From Voacanga thouarsii (Eukaryota; Streptophyta; Magnoliopsida; Gentianales; Apocynaceae), in NCBI GenBank assembly GCA_026120185.1, contig JANUWF010001694.1, positions 434,001 to 498,000 of the forward strand: a stretch of 64,000 nt of DNA, written 5' to 3'. Of the stretch, positions 46,878 through 57,539 are shown one piece after another. Position numbers and translations under genes: made by a program. The number at the start of each line of letters is the position of its first letter. The stretch's first letter is position 1. The notes beneath the pieces are model-generated. The model saw only the letters and a list, made by a program, of their open reading frames with translations. It had not been told where the DNA came from and ran no database searches.

Positions 46878-47759
46878 CACGTGTGTTATCTCTATTGAAA
46901 ATTTAGGATCAGAGGCACAACAGAAGTGTGGACTCTCAAAGGCTCATGCTACATCGTTAATCTGTTATACCCTTGAGTGTATATATTAGAAGTTAGATTC
47001 TATGTACTTTTATATTTAAAAAAAAAAATTGCTGCATATTAGATGAAGTTTGTTGTAAAGACCCCTTAACTTGGCAACTGGATGGGGTGATATCCCACAA
47101 AAATAAAGGCCTCTACGCTAAGGAAAGGTAGGGTGTTACATTATTGGGTTATAATAAAATAAAAGTTCTAAAGAGATATTAAATTAATTATTTGATTTAG
47201 TTGGTTAAGTAATTAATTATTCAGGGCTTGAGCTCGGATTCAATAATTAGAATTAACCTGGGCCTAAGTTAGGTAAAAGACTTGTGTAATAATTATGGTC
47301 CATTTGATCTAATAATTTATTTATGGGCTTTTATTAGTTAGGGTTAAATAAATAAATTAAAATTAATTCAATAGTCTAAACAATGGATTTAAGAATAAGC
47401 CCAACCACGATTGGGCTAGCTAACCCTATAGAGTAACTAGATTTGTGGAGGTTTAGCATATACAGAGATATGATTTTACTGATATGTTGGGTTTGTATGT
47501 TTTAAAAACCTTTGGGATAGAGTTCTAGTGCAAAGTAGAGTTTCAGTAGTTCTTAACTAAGCTAAAAATTAGCAATTTTTCTCTCTTTTTTCATATTGAT
47601 TATTTTTCAGGAGAAAAACGTGATTTCCTTTTGCTCTTGATTCTGCTTGTTTGATAGCAGTTGGTCAAGAGACTTTAGGACTAATATTTCTCCCTCAAAG
47701 CTTTCACCGGCTTGTGATTAGGTTGGGTGATATTCTGAAAGCCAAAGGACATAGGATTT

Positions 47760-47963
47760 ATGCAAACTAAGAGAAGTAAGAGATTAGGCAGTTTAGCTCC
47801 TGAATCATCACAACAAATTCCAGTGGTAGTTGATCCCAATACTTCTTCACAGCCTAAGCAGTCCAAGAGTCTCCTAAAACTCAGTGATATTGAAAATTTT
47901 CAAGCTTCCGTTCCATATTCTCTGTGTTCTCTGTATGTATGTTGGTTGTGCTCTTACTTTTAG
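47760..47963 (+). CDS. Small basic ORF in E-type LTR (MQTKRSKRL...)
   Basis: 67 codons near the 3' end of the solo LTR. The first 15 residues (MQTKRSKRLGSLAPE) match the ORF in element E's LTR (MQTRRSRRLAGVQPE at 63266), with Lys/Arg exchanges and the same frame. Beyond this, IPVVVDPNTSSQPKQ against IPAVHSVPTQPRR still aligns loosely. Conservative substitutions between diverged LTRs suggest past translation. The true reading may leave this frame by splicing, as proposed for E. Product unknown. Confidence 0.45.
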   Translation: MQTKRSKRLGSLAPESSQQIPVVVDPNTSSQPKQSKSLLKLSDIENFQASVPYSLCSLYVCWLCSYF

Positions 47964-47967
47964 ATTT

Positions 47968-48060
47968 AACCACTAAAGCTGAGTACGTAGCAGCTTCTGA
48001 AGCAACAAAAAAGGCGGTCTGAATTAAGAAGTTAATAATAGAATTAGGAATGGTACCTAG
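47968..48060 (+). pseudogene. Copia F RNase H fragment
   Basis: TTKAEYVAASEATKKAV, a stop, then IKKLIIELGMVPS: the RNase H motif TTEAEY..AASEA of copia elements. It joins upstream to 42985 and downstream, across the solo LTR, to 49758. Confidence 0.85.
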
Positions 48061-49752
48061 TGTCAGTGTTGTGCCCTAGAGGCAATCACTTGTACCATGT
48101 ATATCGCATATTAAATTAATAAGAGGCATTCTTTATCTTTCAGTTTGATTGTTATATCTAAATATGTGTACAAACCGTTAGATAAAGTCCCTAGTACAAC
48201 ACAGTGTTAAGGAAATCATGATAGAGATCATGACGTGAGATTCCTACTACACTATGCAGTGTTTGTACTTAAATAATCCCCAGTCATAGTATTAATAAGA
48301 TGGGACATTATTAATACGCCAAGACTGGCACATGTTACATCTCTTGATTGGATCAAGCGGTGGTTCTCATATCTGTGGGTATTGGGATACTCAGGATTAA
48401 CGTATGGATGCTTGTTTTGAAACAAGTTCATTGGATGACCTAGCTATGAGATAATCACTTAGATAACTATTTAGTGCTAGTGATAGAATCTCATTATAGC
48501 AACTGTGCAAGTATCCTTAGACTTGAGATCTCCAAGGTACTTTGTTTATCGAGCATTGTACTTTGATTCTAATCTTTGGAGTCTTATCTAGGACCGCCTA
48601 TGGGATGGATATTGGGTACAACGTAAAGTAAACGAAAGTAGTTGAGAGGGTCAATAAAGGATTCACCACTCCTAATAGTAGGAGAGTATATCTCAAGGCC
48701 ACTTGTAGAAATCATTACTCATGAAGTCCTTGGCCAAGGCGACTATGTGATGTAAATGGTTCCAATTGATACACATATCGAGTAATGGATTTCTTGAACA
48801 AACACTAAAATATTCGGGCCAGAATTAATAATATTCTGGAGGGAGCTGGCACTAATTCCATGCTTTAGACCGAATGAAATATTGTATGTTGAAAGGAGTT
48901 TATTGCACTGATAATTTGCTATTGAAAGGTTCATATCAAGCCACTTGACTTTCTGGACTTTGGGGTGGTCAATAGTCATTGCTAGATGTCGCTCTTGATA
49001 TGCTAAATATGAATTTATTAATTAGAGAATTAATAAATTTAATCCTTTATTTTATTAAGGATTGTTAATTCTAATATTGTTAGAATTAATTCATATTATG
49101 CTACCAATAAGACCAGGAAACCTAATGGGTCACACACAATAAAGGTTTGAATGCTCAAATATATCATTTGATAATATTGTGGGGTTAATTAAGAGAAGGA
49201 AATATATTTATAGGTGAATTATAAGTTTGTTATAATTCATGGGACCGAATTGTAATTAAGTAAACTTCAAAGGCCAATTTATTGACAATTGGAAGTTGAA
49301 GGACTAAGTTGCAATTTATGGTAATTATAAATCTATAAATATAAGGAAACGGTTTCCTTAGGGTTTGACACAGACTATTCACGCAATAATAGAGAAACCG
49401 TTTCTTTGCCTCTCTCTTGATCAAACCCTAGCCGTCTCTCTTCTTGATCAAAACCTTAGCCTCCCGAATTCTACTAGCATAGAATTGTGAGATTGTGAGC
49501 ATTCAACCTTGTGCGGATTATCATTAGAGGGAGTTCTTTCTTGGACTTCAGTTGAGCTGTAGTGAACGGTTTTGGATAATCTGGATCGCGCCTGCGTTCT
49601 TGTTTCTGAAATTTTTGAATTCCTGCTTCACGATGTAATAGACGCAATCTTCTCCTTTTCCCTATTTCTATTGCAAACCCGTGATCCATGGCTTGGATTT
49701 CTTGTTGTTTTCCGCTGCGCTTAATCTGATTATGCATGATAGAAATCCTACA
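48061..49752 (+). mobile_element. Solo copia LTR, copy 3 (1692 bp)
   Basis: It begins TGTCAGTGTTGTGCCC (one T-to-C change from the usual TGTTAG) and ends AATCCTACA, with perfect TSD CCTAG at 48056-48060 and 49753-49757. It interrupts the RNase H of copia F. Confidence 0.94.
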
Positions 49753-49757
49753 CCTAG

Positions 49758-50020
49758 CACTGTTGATCCAATATCCTTATATTGTTATAACAATGGAGCT
49801 ATTACATAAGTAAAGGAACTACGGTCTCATCAATGATCCAACCATGTACTTAGGCACTGTCACTTGATTAGAGAAATCATTGATAGGAAATATAAAAAGA
49901 TAGAGAAAGCTCCCACTGATCAGAACATAGCTAATCTACTCACAAAGGTATTATCCCCAAAAAAAATATAATGGTAATGTTCAGTCATTTGGTATTTAAT
50001 ACGTAAATGATTAGGTCTAG
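49758..50020 (+). pseudogene. Copia F RNase H C-terminus
   Basis: Remnants of the end of pol with several stops: YCYNNGAIT, a CHLIREIIDRKY segment, and TDQNIANLLTKVLS corresponding to the SENNLADPFTKPL of element E. The pol end is followed by the PPT. Confidence 0.8.
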
Positions 50021-50034
50021 TGCAAGTGGGAGAT
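50021..50034 (+). promoter_or_regulatory. Copia F polypurine tract
   Basis: TGCAAGTGGGAGAT directly precedes the LTR start. The identical phrase precedes element E's 3' LTR (61449-61462). Confidence 0.85.
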
Positions 50035-51061
50035 TGTTAGGATTATGCCCAAGAAGCAATCATTGGCACATTATATTTTGCATATTTATTCAATGAAAGG
50101 TATTTTTTATCTTTCAGTTCATTTGTTTAATAGGTGCATATTTATAAAACTGAACTATAAGGTCCCAAACACAATGTATAGTGTTAAGAAAATCATGATA
50201 GAGATCATGATGTGAGATTCTTAGTATACTATGTAGTACTTGTGCTTAAATTATTCCTAGTCATAGTATTCATGAGATATGACATCATTAATGCACAAAG
50301 ACTAGCACACGTTATACTTCTTGATTAGATTAAGTGTTGGTTCTCACATATGTGAGTGTTGTGATACTCAAAATTAACACGTGGATGCCTATTAACAAGT
50401 TTACTAGATGGCCTAACTATGAGATAATCATATGGATAACTATTTAGTGCTAGTGAAAGAATCTTATTATAGCAAATGCGCAAGTATCCCTAGACTTGAT
50501 ATTTCTAAGGTACTTTACTTTTCAAAGCGTTGTACTTTGATTCTAATTGTTAGAGATAGACCACCATTGGGATGGATATTGGATATAACGTAAAGTAAAT
50601 GAAAGTAGTTAAGAAAGTCAATAAAGGATTTATTACTCCTAATAGTCAGTGGTGTATATCTCATGGCCACTTATAGGGAATCATTACTGAAGAAGTCCTT
50701 GGCCAACACAACTATATGTAAGAAATAGTTCCAAATGATACACATGTTGAGTATTAGATTCTAAAACAAGTACTAATAAATTTGGGCTATAATTAATTAT
50801 ATTCTAGAGGGAGTTGGTACTAATCCCATACTCTAAACCAAATGAGATATAGTATAATGAAAGGAGTTTACTGCACTGATATTTTTCTATTGAAAAGTTC
50901 ATGCCAAGCCGCTTAAATTTCAAGACTTTTGGGTGGTCATGATGCATTCCTAGATGCCACTCATGATTTACTAAATATGGATTTATTAATTAAATATTTA
51001 ATAAATTAATCCTAATTAAAATTAATAAGTTAATTTCAATTATTAAATAATATTAATTCTA
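50035..51061 (+). mobile_element. Copia F 3' LTR, 3' truncated
   Basis: It begins TGTTAGGATTATGCCC. It aligns with about the first 1030 bp of the solo copia LTRs, then is replaced by gypsy LTR sequence at about 51062. The missing end does not resume after 53147, so this is a rearrangement or deletion, not a simple insertion. Confidence 0.8.
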
Positions 51062-53147
51062 TGGTTATTAAACAAAAACAGAAATTCTATTTTGAAGAAT
51101 TTTCGAGAAGCTTTGAAGAATGAATAAAATGTACAAATTGGCTTGTTGTTTTGGAACCCCATGACCTAAAATTTGTAGTTAAATGTCTTAGGAACATTTT
51201 GGGAGCAATTTGAGGGCATTTGGATTTGTTAATATAAAGGTTTGATAAAAATACCAAAGGCTGCCAAAATAGTGCCTGGATTGAAATGCTGGAATTTTGT
51301 GATCTAAACTGAACAAAATGGAACAAGGAATTGATATTTCATGAACTGAAAATTATAAAAGAATGTCTTGGGGACATTTTGGAACTATTTTGACAACATT
51401 TGGACTTGTAACTTGAAAGTTATGACAAAATAAGTGAAGTATACCGAGGAAGGAAAATGCAGCATTTTACTAAAGGAAATAGAGTCCTAAAGCATTCCCA
51501 TTTAGACTAGTGAATGTATGAAGAGTTTATAAGGCTAAAGAAATGCTTTATAAACACAAGAAATGAAAGGATGAAGAAATGGATATGTAAAAGGAACAAG
51601 ATCTCTAGAGTCATTCAAGTAATTATATTCCATTTCTCATAGGAAATTAGTACTTCATTGTCCTTGTTAATGCATTTATTAACAATGCATTACTTTAGAT
51701 GATTGAAATGTTAAGGAAGGATGACATATTCTTTAGATATAGGTGCGAATACCACAAGGACTTAGTGGAGTCTCAAGGGCAATGAATCACTAGGTAATAG
51801 TGTTAGTTGAGGTAAGTCCCCACATCCATGCAACGTTTTCGATAAAGCTCTTTTATGAGAAAAATTTTATAAAGTATGTTAGTTTGTTTTATTGAAAATA
51901 TTATGAATCATTTGGAAGAATAAATGATTATGTACTATTTAAGCATGCTTTATTTTTATAAGTCATGCCCATATGATGAAATGATTTGGAAATCCTACAT
52001 GAATTTCATTAAGCAACTTATGATTGCGTTTTAGGCATAAAGGTTGCAAAAGCCATAGCATGAGAATATGATTTTATGAAATTTCAGAATGACCCAAATC
52101 ATATGTGTTCATATTTAAAGTCATTTCGGGAAAGAAAATATCTTTAGAATGGAAATGTTTTGGAATTGATTGGGCTGTGGAAATGTTGAGACATTGCGAT
52201 AATCTCTAATGTGATGTGATCCTTGAGTACTCAAAGGGACTTTACCTCTATACTAACTTACGTGGGTTTAAGAATGCAGTCCTATTAGTGGCCATCTCCA
52301 GACTGTGGTCTCTTATTTCATGGGGTGCTAGTGTTTGATGTTTAGTCATCCTTAGCTGGCACCCTTTATCTAAAGTAGAAATGGAGGGATGGGCATGGGA
52401 CACCCGGACAAGTGTGGCATACTATGACAATGGTTATCATATGTTTAGTTATAGTGTGCGCATTGGGTTATTCATACTAATTAATGACATGGGACTATAA
52501 ATCATGTATAGGCCAGTGTGACAATGTCAGTTGGAATAATATTCCATCCAAATAAGATAGAAATGTAGAATTTTTTATAATTAAACGTATTTTGAAAATA
52601 CAGAATGAATTTTGATAAGAAGCCCAAAGCTTATATTACTTACCATGTCATGAAGTTGAGAATCTATTTTCCTACAAAAAAGAGCTATACTTCAATGATT
52701 TTATTATAAATTCTTCTCAAGAAGAGATAATGATTTTTGGTCACTGTTCCAACAATTTTAATCATGCATAACAATCGCAGTATTATTAAAACTTCTCACA
52801 GCACACTGCGATACTTACTGAGATATATTATATCTCACACAAGTTTTATCCATACTTTTAAGGTAAAATTTTGTTAATACCTAGATTTGTATAAAGGCAA
52901 GACCTGAAGAAGTTAGTTAACGTATTTTTAAAACTTCTACCTTATTAGTATTCAAGTTTTAGATCCAAGAGACTTTGTAGCCACTGTTTGTGTAAGTAAA
53001 TGTTTAGAGTATGTGATATAATTTCTTTTTGAGCTATTAAGTCTCTGTGTTTGTTATTTATTAAATTGTACCATTATAAAGACTCATTGTCATTACGACC
53101 GGGCGACATCCACAACTATTCGGGCCTTGTAGTTGTAGGGTGTTACA
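51062..53147 (+). mobile_element. Truncated Ty3/gypsy LTR
   Basis: It matches the 3' two thirds of the solo gypsy LTR at 44061-47140, including the paired TGTCTT modules (51184 and 51364), the stem-loop (52819-52837) and the end GTAGGGTGTTACA. The first part of the LTR is missing, no PBS follows, and no TSD can be tested. Confidence 0.8.
52819..52837 (+). promoter_or_regulatory. Conserved LTR stem-loop, longest stem
   Basis: TGAGATATATTATATCTCA pairs over eight bases or more, in the context ATACTTAC before and CACAAG after. It is the fourth independent version of the LTR stem-loop. Confidence 0.55.
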
Positions 53148-53680
53148 AAAATTCCTTCAGGTATTTTTCCATCTTTCCCAAATTTTCTTGATCTTTAAAT
53201 TACATACATGAAATATACCAGCCAAAATTCCTATTTTATTTCCACTGTGTTGCTATGATTTGCATGAAGGAATTCTAGCATAATTATCACCAAAGTAATC
53301 GACCCTCTCAAAGTTTGCGCTAACCAAAATGCTCAAACACTCTCCCAACTCTCTTTCTTGGCCTGGCTGCTTAAGTCAAGCAATTAGTCATTTTTCTACC
53401 TATTTTTGTTCACACAAATGCACACAAACAACATTCTTTTAGTTCTAGTCATAAGTTGACCAAAACATCTATCATTCTAGACCATTTCTTTCTCTTTTTT
53501 CCGCTTAAAGCCATGTTGTTGAGAAGACCTCTTGGTAAGGCTGAGACACACATACCAAAACCTTAAACTATTTGGTCTCTCTCCTTATCACTCGAGCAAC
53601 TGAAACTCTCTTTCCCTCTCGGCATTACTAGTTCCTCCTCAAGGCTAAGATCATGTATTCTCTTGAAAAGGATTTGCTTG
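53148..53680. other. 533 bp unassigned sequence left of element E
   Basis: T- and C-rich, no convincing ORF, no match I can see elsewhere in the window. It continues at 63503 once element E is removed. It could be host intergenic DNA or an unrecognised LTR. The TSD of E, GCTTG, is at 53676-53680. Confidence 0.5.
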
Positions 53681-55717
53681 TGTTGGATTGTATGCCCTAT
53701 TAGACTAGGTTTCTGATGTTAAATCGAATTATTTAATAAAAGAATTTATTTTCAGAAATTTTTTGTGAATTTACTTTTTGTTTGTGCACGATTTTCGTTT
53801 GGAACAGACCCATTGTGTTTAAATAAGTGATTCATGTGAATGGTGGTCTTTCACAGTAAGGTATGGATCATGGGTTATTTAACACATAAATATTTGTTTT
53901 TAACCTATTGATGAGACTGGGAACCTCATCATGTTTAGGTTATTATGTTATGAATTCCAAATGGGGAATGGCTTACCTTTAGCCAGTGGGTAGTCTACTC
54001 ACTTCATGACATAAGCGTATTTCGAATACGTAGAACAGGACCTGTAGTAGTGGTTTCTCAAAGTACTATATGGTAGAAACCTAGACTACTACCGCTACAG
54101 CGTGGACTAGTACTCTACGACTTGAGTATGAGTTGGTGGTCTAGCGAAGCTGGAAGCATATACTTTGATTTGCTGTAGTTGAGGTTCTATCATAGGGCCA
54201 ATATACTTGCATGTTGGGTATGTGTGACTAGTTAGTTAAAACAAACTTATACAAGATAGTTTCTGCACTATATCGCCCCTTGTGATTGTCCGAATGGTCT
54301 AAATTATCGAGGGCCCTGGGAAACATGACTTGGATGTTTGCTTTAGGGTAGCTACCTTGGAAAGCGGAAACACTCCAGGAAGTCGTGGATCATTGGACTA
54401 GAAGCCTAAGGATGGTAGATGTCATTTAGGGGGGTGTTAGTACACTTCTTCCTCTCTAAATGTACGACGATGTGTAGAGGGGTATTTTAGTCATTTCACC
54501 TGTAGGTCGGAGACTTTGCGAATGCAGCATTGTCCTTGGGGTCAATATTTCCTTATGGTGATTTTAGGAAATATTTATAATGTAAAATACAGCTATTTAT
54601 ATAGCAGGGGTATTTTGGTCATTTTAACAGCCAATGCGATGTGTCTTTTTGGTCCTCGGGATAGCCCGTAAGTCCTAACTATTTTTGGGTTGAGGAATTG
54701 GTCTCAGTTGAAGAGGATTTTATTTTATTTTGTTTTATTTTATTTTATTCAAGAAGTCTAATTTATTATTGGACTGGAATAAAATAAATAAATAAATATA
54801 TAAAATAGAAGTTGAGAGAAATTAATTATCTAGTTTATTTAGTTAATTAATTATTCAGGGCCTTGGTCTAGTATGAATAATTAAGAAATTAACCTGGGCT
54901 TAAACTAAGGAAAATAATTAATGTTTAATTATTTATTGGGTTATTTATATAGGCCCAAGAAATAAATAATTAAAGATTAATTATTATGGTTCATTTGGGC
55001 TCATTAATTATTTATTGGGTTACTTATGTAAGCCCAGAAAATAAATAATTAATATTTATTATTTTGGGTCTTTTGGGTCCAAGAAAAATAATAAATATTT
55101 ATCTGGCCCAATAGCTTGGACCTTAGGTTTTTTTCCAGATACGGTTAAGAGGAGTTTAAGGTTAGGCCAAACAGTTTCTCAGGATAACATCCGGGTGTTT
55201 TGAAATCCCGGGGAGATGTTTATCAGAGATTGAGAGACCTAGTTTAGGCAAAATATAAACAACTCTTTGAAAAGGAAAAACCCTAAATTTCTTTCCCTAG
55301 CCTTACAAGCTTCACGCGAGTCTCTCTCTCAACGTCTCTCTCCTCCTCTTTGTTTTTCTCCTTGTTCTTTGCTAACTAATAGCGAGCGAACCAAGGAGAA
55401 TTGAGACCGTTTCTCTTTCCCATTGTGTTCACCAACTAGAGGTTAGGCTGAGGAATATCCCGAGAACTGGAGAGCTAAGCGTTAATGCAAACAAGGTGAA
55501 GTCGAAGGCTAGCGGGTGTTCAACCAGAAGCTCCTTCAAGTGTGCAAAGCGAGGCGATTCCAGCCGTTCATTCTGTTCCTATGCAACCTAGGAGGGTTAA
55601 GGAACGCAAAGGTATGATCTTCACGCTTCCGCATGGCCTTTATGGCTCGCGTTTAATTTTTTTTTCTCTATTTTTTTTTTCCCGTCCATGGCTCCCCTGT
55701 TTCTGCGTTTTCCTTCA
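53681..55717 (+). mobile_element. Element E 5' LTR (2037 bp)
   Basis: It begins TGTTGGATTGTATGCCC and ends TTTTCCTTCA. A TATA-like AAATATAAAC lies near 55251-55260, upstream of ACCCTAAATTTC. The small ORF MQTR... begins at 55485 but its fifth codon is TGA here (CGA in the 3' LTR). Confidence 0.95.
55485..55611 (+). pseudogene. LTR-encoded basic leader ORF of element E (5' LTR copy), putative first exon
   Basis: 42 codons plus one base, from ATG 55485 to a donor-like AAAG/GTATGA at 55611/55612. In the 3' LTR the same stretch is open (MQTRRSRRLAGVQPE, then SVQSEAIPAVHS and RRVKERK). Here codon 5 is TGA, a CpG-type change. Joined to the acceptor-like TTTTCAG/AA at 57537/57538, the frame enters gag at its ATG without a shift. 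The splice is an inference from sequence; no transcript evidence is available. The N-terminus is Arg-rich, resembling a nuclear targeting or nucleic-acid-binding segment. Confidence 0.45.
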
Positions 55718-55720
55718 ATG

Positions 55721-55733
55721 TGGCATCAGAGCC
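55721..55733 (+). promoter_or_regulatory. Element E primer-binding site
   Basis: TGGCATCAGAGCC lies three bases after the LTR end. It is the initiator-tRNA-Met PBS with T-to-C at position 4. Confidence 0.88.
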
Positions 55734-57539
55734 ATTGGTTTTGATCAATATAGGGAGCATGGTAGTTAATAAAATGGAGAAGATGATTATACCTGTGATC
55801 CTTCGCTGTTTTGGTATGGGAGAGGTTGATTTGTAAGCTTCGCAGTGGAAGCATAGGATCTCTGTAAATTTTTTGGCTTTGGTATTTTAATCGTGTAAAC
55901 CCAATTTTAATGGGTATAGGCGGTTGTGGTTATGTTTTGGATGAGTTTTTATAAGGAAAAATGTCCAAAGAAGCCAAAGAAGACAGAAAAAATCGAAGAA
56001 AAAAAATGCTCTGCAAGTCGCGCGCGAAACAGAAGAAAAACGAAGAAGATGCACTGTTCATAAGCCGCTGCGTCCAAGCCGAGCCGCTGTTGTTGGTGAG
56101 AGAAGCCGGTCGCTGATGAGCCGCGGAAGCCGAGCCACATCCTTTGATTTGAGCCGAATTCAATTGCAAAATTTTCAATTGAATTTCATTTGGCTTTCGG
56201 GTTTGTGCGCGGGTCAGAGGAGATCTGACCGGGGCAGCTCGCGGGCTGAATCGCGGTTCGGCAGCAGAGGAGAACCGGGCGCGGGCAAAGTCCAGGGGTC
56301 GTGGCTGGCGTGCGATCTGGTGCGGCACGGTGCATTGCGGCTGCGGTGGACCGCAGGCCATTCTGGCGCGGATCCTGTGCAGCCGGTGCAGTGGACCGCC
56401 AGCCAATTTTGGCAAATTTTTTTTTTTCCTTTTTCGTTTTGGATCCCATACTAGGCGAAGTTAATATTTTTGCAATATTTATAGTCTTGGAATATATTTG
56501 CATGAAAAATATTAGTAAGGGATTTTAGGATTAAACAAGATCATTAATTAATTAATTAATGTGTTTAATTCTATTATTTGGGCACTTAGGTTTAAAAAAT
56601 AGAAAAGCATGAAAACGTTTATTGTTTTCTAGCATGCTATTTTTTTTATGTACCTATGTGTGCTTTTTCTCAAAGACCAAAGTCTTTGGGAACCTTTTCT
56701 TTTGGCAAGGAAAAATATTTTTCTTTAAAAACTAAATGGTTATTTTAATTGGTACAAAATTTAATCCTTAAATATTTTCTCAAAGGATTTAATCCTTGAC
56801 ATAGAAAATATATTGGATTTAGATATTTTTGTAAATTAAAATGGAGAGCCATTTTGTTTTGTTTTGGACTAGAAAAATGATTTTGTCAAATAAACTTGAG
56901 ACCAAAGTCTCTAGAAAGTTTTAATTGGAAAATTTTTTAAATCATGAAGTTTTAACTTATATAAAATTAGTCCATGGAGGAAATTTCTCAAAGGATATAA
57001 GCCTTGACATAGAGATTTTATTGGACTTAGATATTTTATTTTTGAGTTAAGAAAAACTTAATGGAAATTTCGAAAGGATATTTTCCAGAAAACCTTTATT
57101 TTAAAAAACTAAGTGGGAGAGGGGTTCCAACGGCCCCACGGCTTCTATCACGGTCCTCATTAGAGATCGTGGATCCCCTCGCGTCATATTGGGAGTGAAC
57201 CCGTATAGGATGGAGATACCACAAGGATCTAGATCTAATGGAAGGATGTAATTAATAACTCGGGGCACGTACTATGATCGGCCAGCCCACGTTGGAGGTT
57301 ATAGTGCGAGGTATGTCCATAGGAAATGAGAGGAAACGGCCATCCCACGATGGAGTTATTCTTTAGACCATTTCCTAGAAGGGAAATTAATTTGTGGTAG
57401 TTAATACACTTAGCTTAGGAAACTGTTAATCTTCCCAAGAAGCTATGTCAGTTTTCCTAAGAGCCAAATTATTTTCAGTGCACAAATTTCATTTTGTTTT
57501 CACAAACTAATTTCTTTCTTTTATTTTCGATTTTCAGAA
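55734..57539 (+). other. Long leader of element E, possible intron
   Basis: 1.8 kb between PBS and gag. It includes a G+C-rich block (about 56010-56420) with ORF shadows on both strands but no recognisable product. A+T-rich sequence with ATTAATTAATT follows, then a more structured stretch (57120-57370) with two related GGCC(A/G)...CCCACG(T/A)TGGAG phrases. It ends in TTTTATTTTCGATTTTCAG, a strong pyrimidine-AG acceptor two bases before the gag ATG. Confidence 0.55.

Larger units (their letters stand above)
44061..47140 (+). mobile_element. Solo Ty3/gypsy LTR (3080 bp)
   Basis: It starts TGTAATAAACC, ends GTAGGGTGTTACA and is flanked by TTATT on both sides (44056-44060, 47141-47145). No ORF of gag-pol type lies inside. 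The ends, the stem-loop (46863-46877) and the terminal hairpin (47110-47133) relate it to A and B LTRs. It contains two copies of a TGTCTTAGGG(A/T)CATTTT module at 45480 and 45658, and a purine-rich tract at 44800-44910. Confidence 0.93.
42986..47962 (+). mobile_element. Solo copia LTR of the E family, with nested gypsy solo LTR
   Basis: It is flanked by GATTT (42981-42985 and 47963-47967). Removing it restores F's RNase H reading TADLTTKAEYVAASEA. It starts TGTTAGAATGTATG and follows the LTR of element E throughout, at clearly lower identity; the last bases read TTTA where TTCA is expected. Without the nested gypsy LTR it is about 1.89 kb, against 2.04 kb for E. Near its end it keeps the small ORF MQTKRSKRL. 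Confidence 0.9.
37410..51061 (+). mobile_element. Ty1/copia element F, ancient host element
   Basis: A strongly decayed copia: leader (10395-10955, then 37410-37678), triplicated gag, protease to RNase H (40210-42985, 47968-48060, 49758-49990), PPT and 3' LTR start (50035). It is interrupted by a compound solo LTR (42986-47962) and a solo copia LTR (48061-49752). The 3' LTR begins TGTTAGGATTATGCCC, close to the TGTTAGTGTTGTGCCC of the solo LTRs, so F is a relative of the family that produced them. The 5' LTR is not seen. Confidence 0.82.

Noticed and set aside
53148..53680. Possible host gene fragment flanking element E.
   Set aside because: No open frame with domain-like content on either strand and no splice pattern joined to 63503-64000.
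55930..56503. Host gene or exon in the copia E leader (ORFs on both strands).
   Set aside because: G+C-rich composition opens frames on both strands; low-complexity translations and no recognisable domain.
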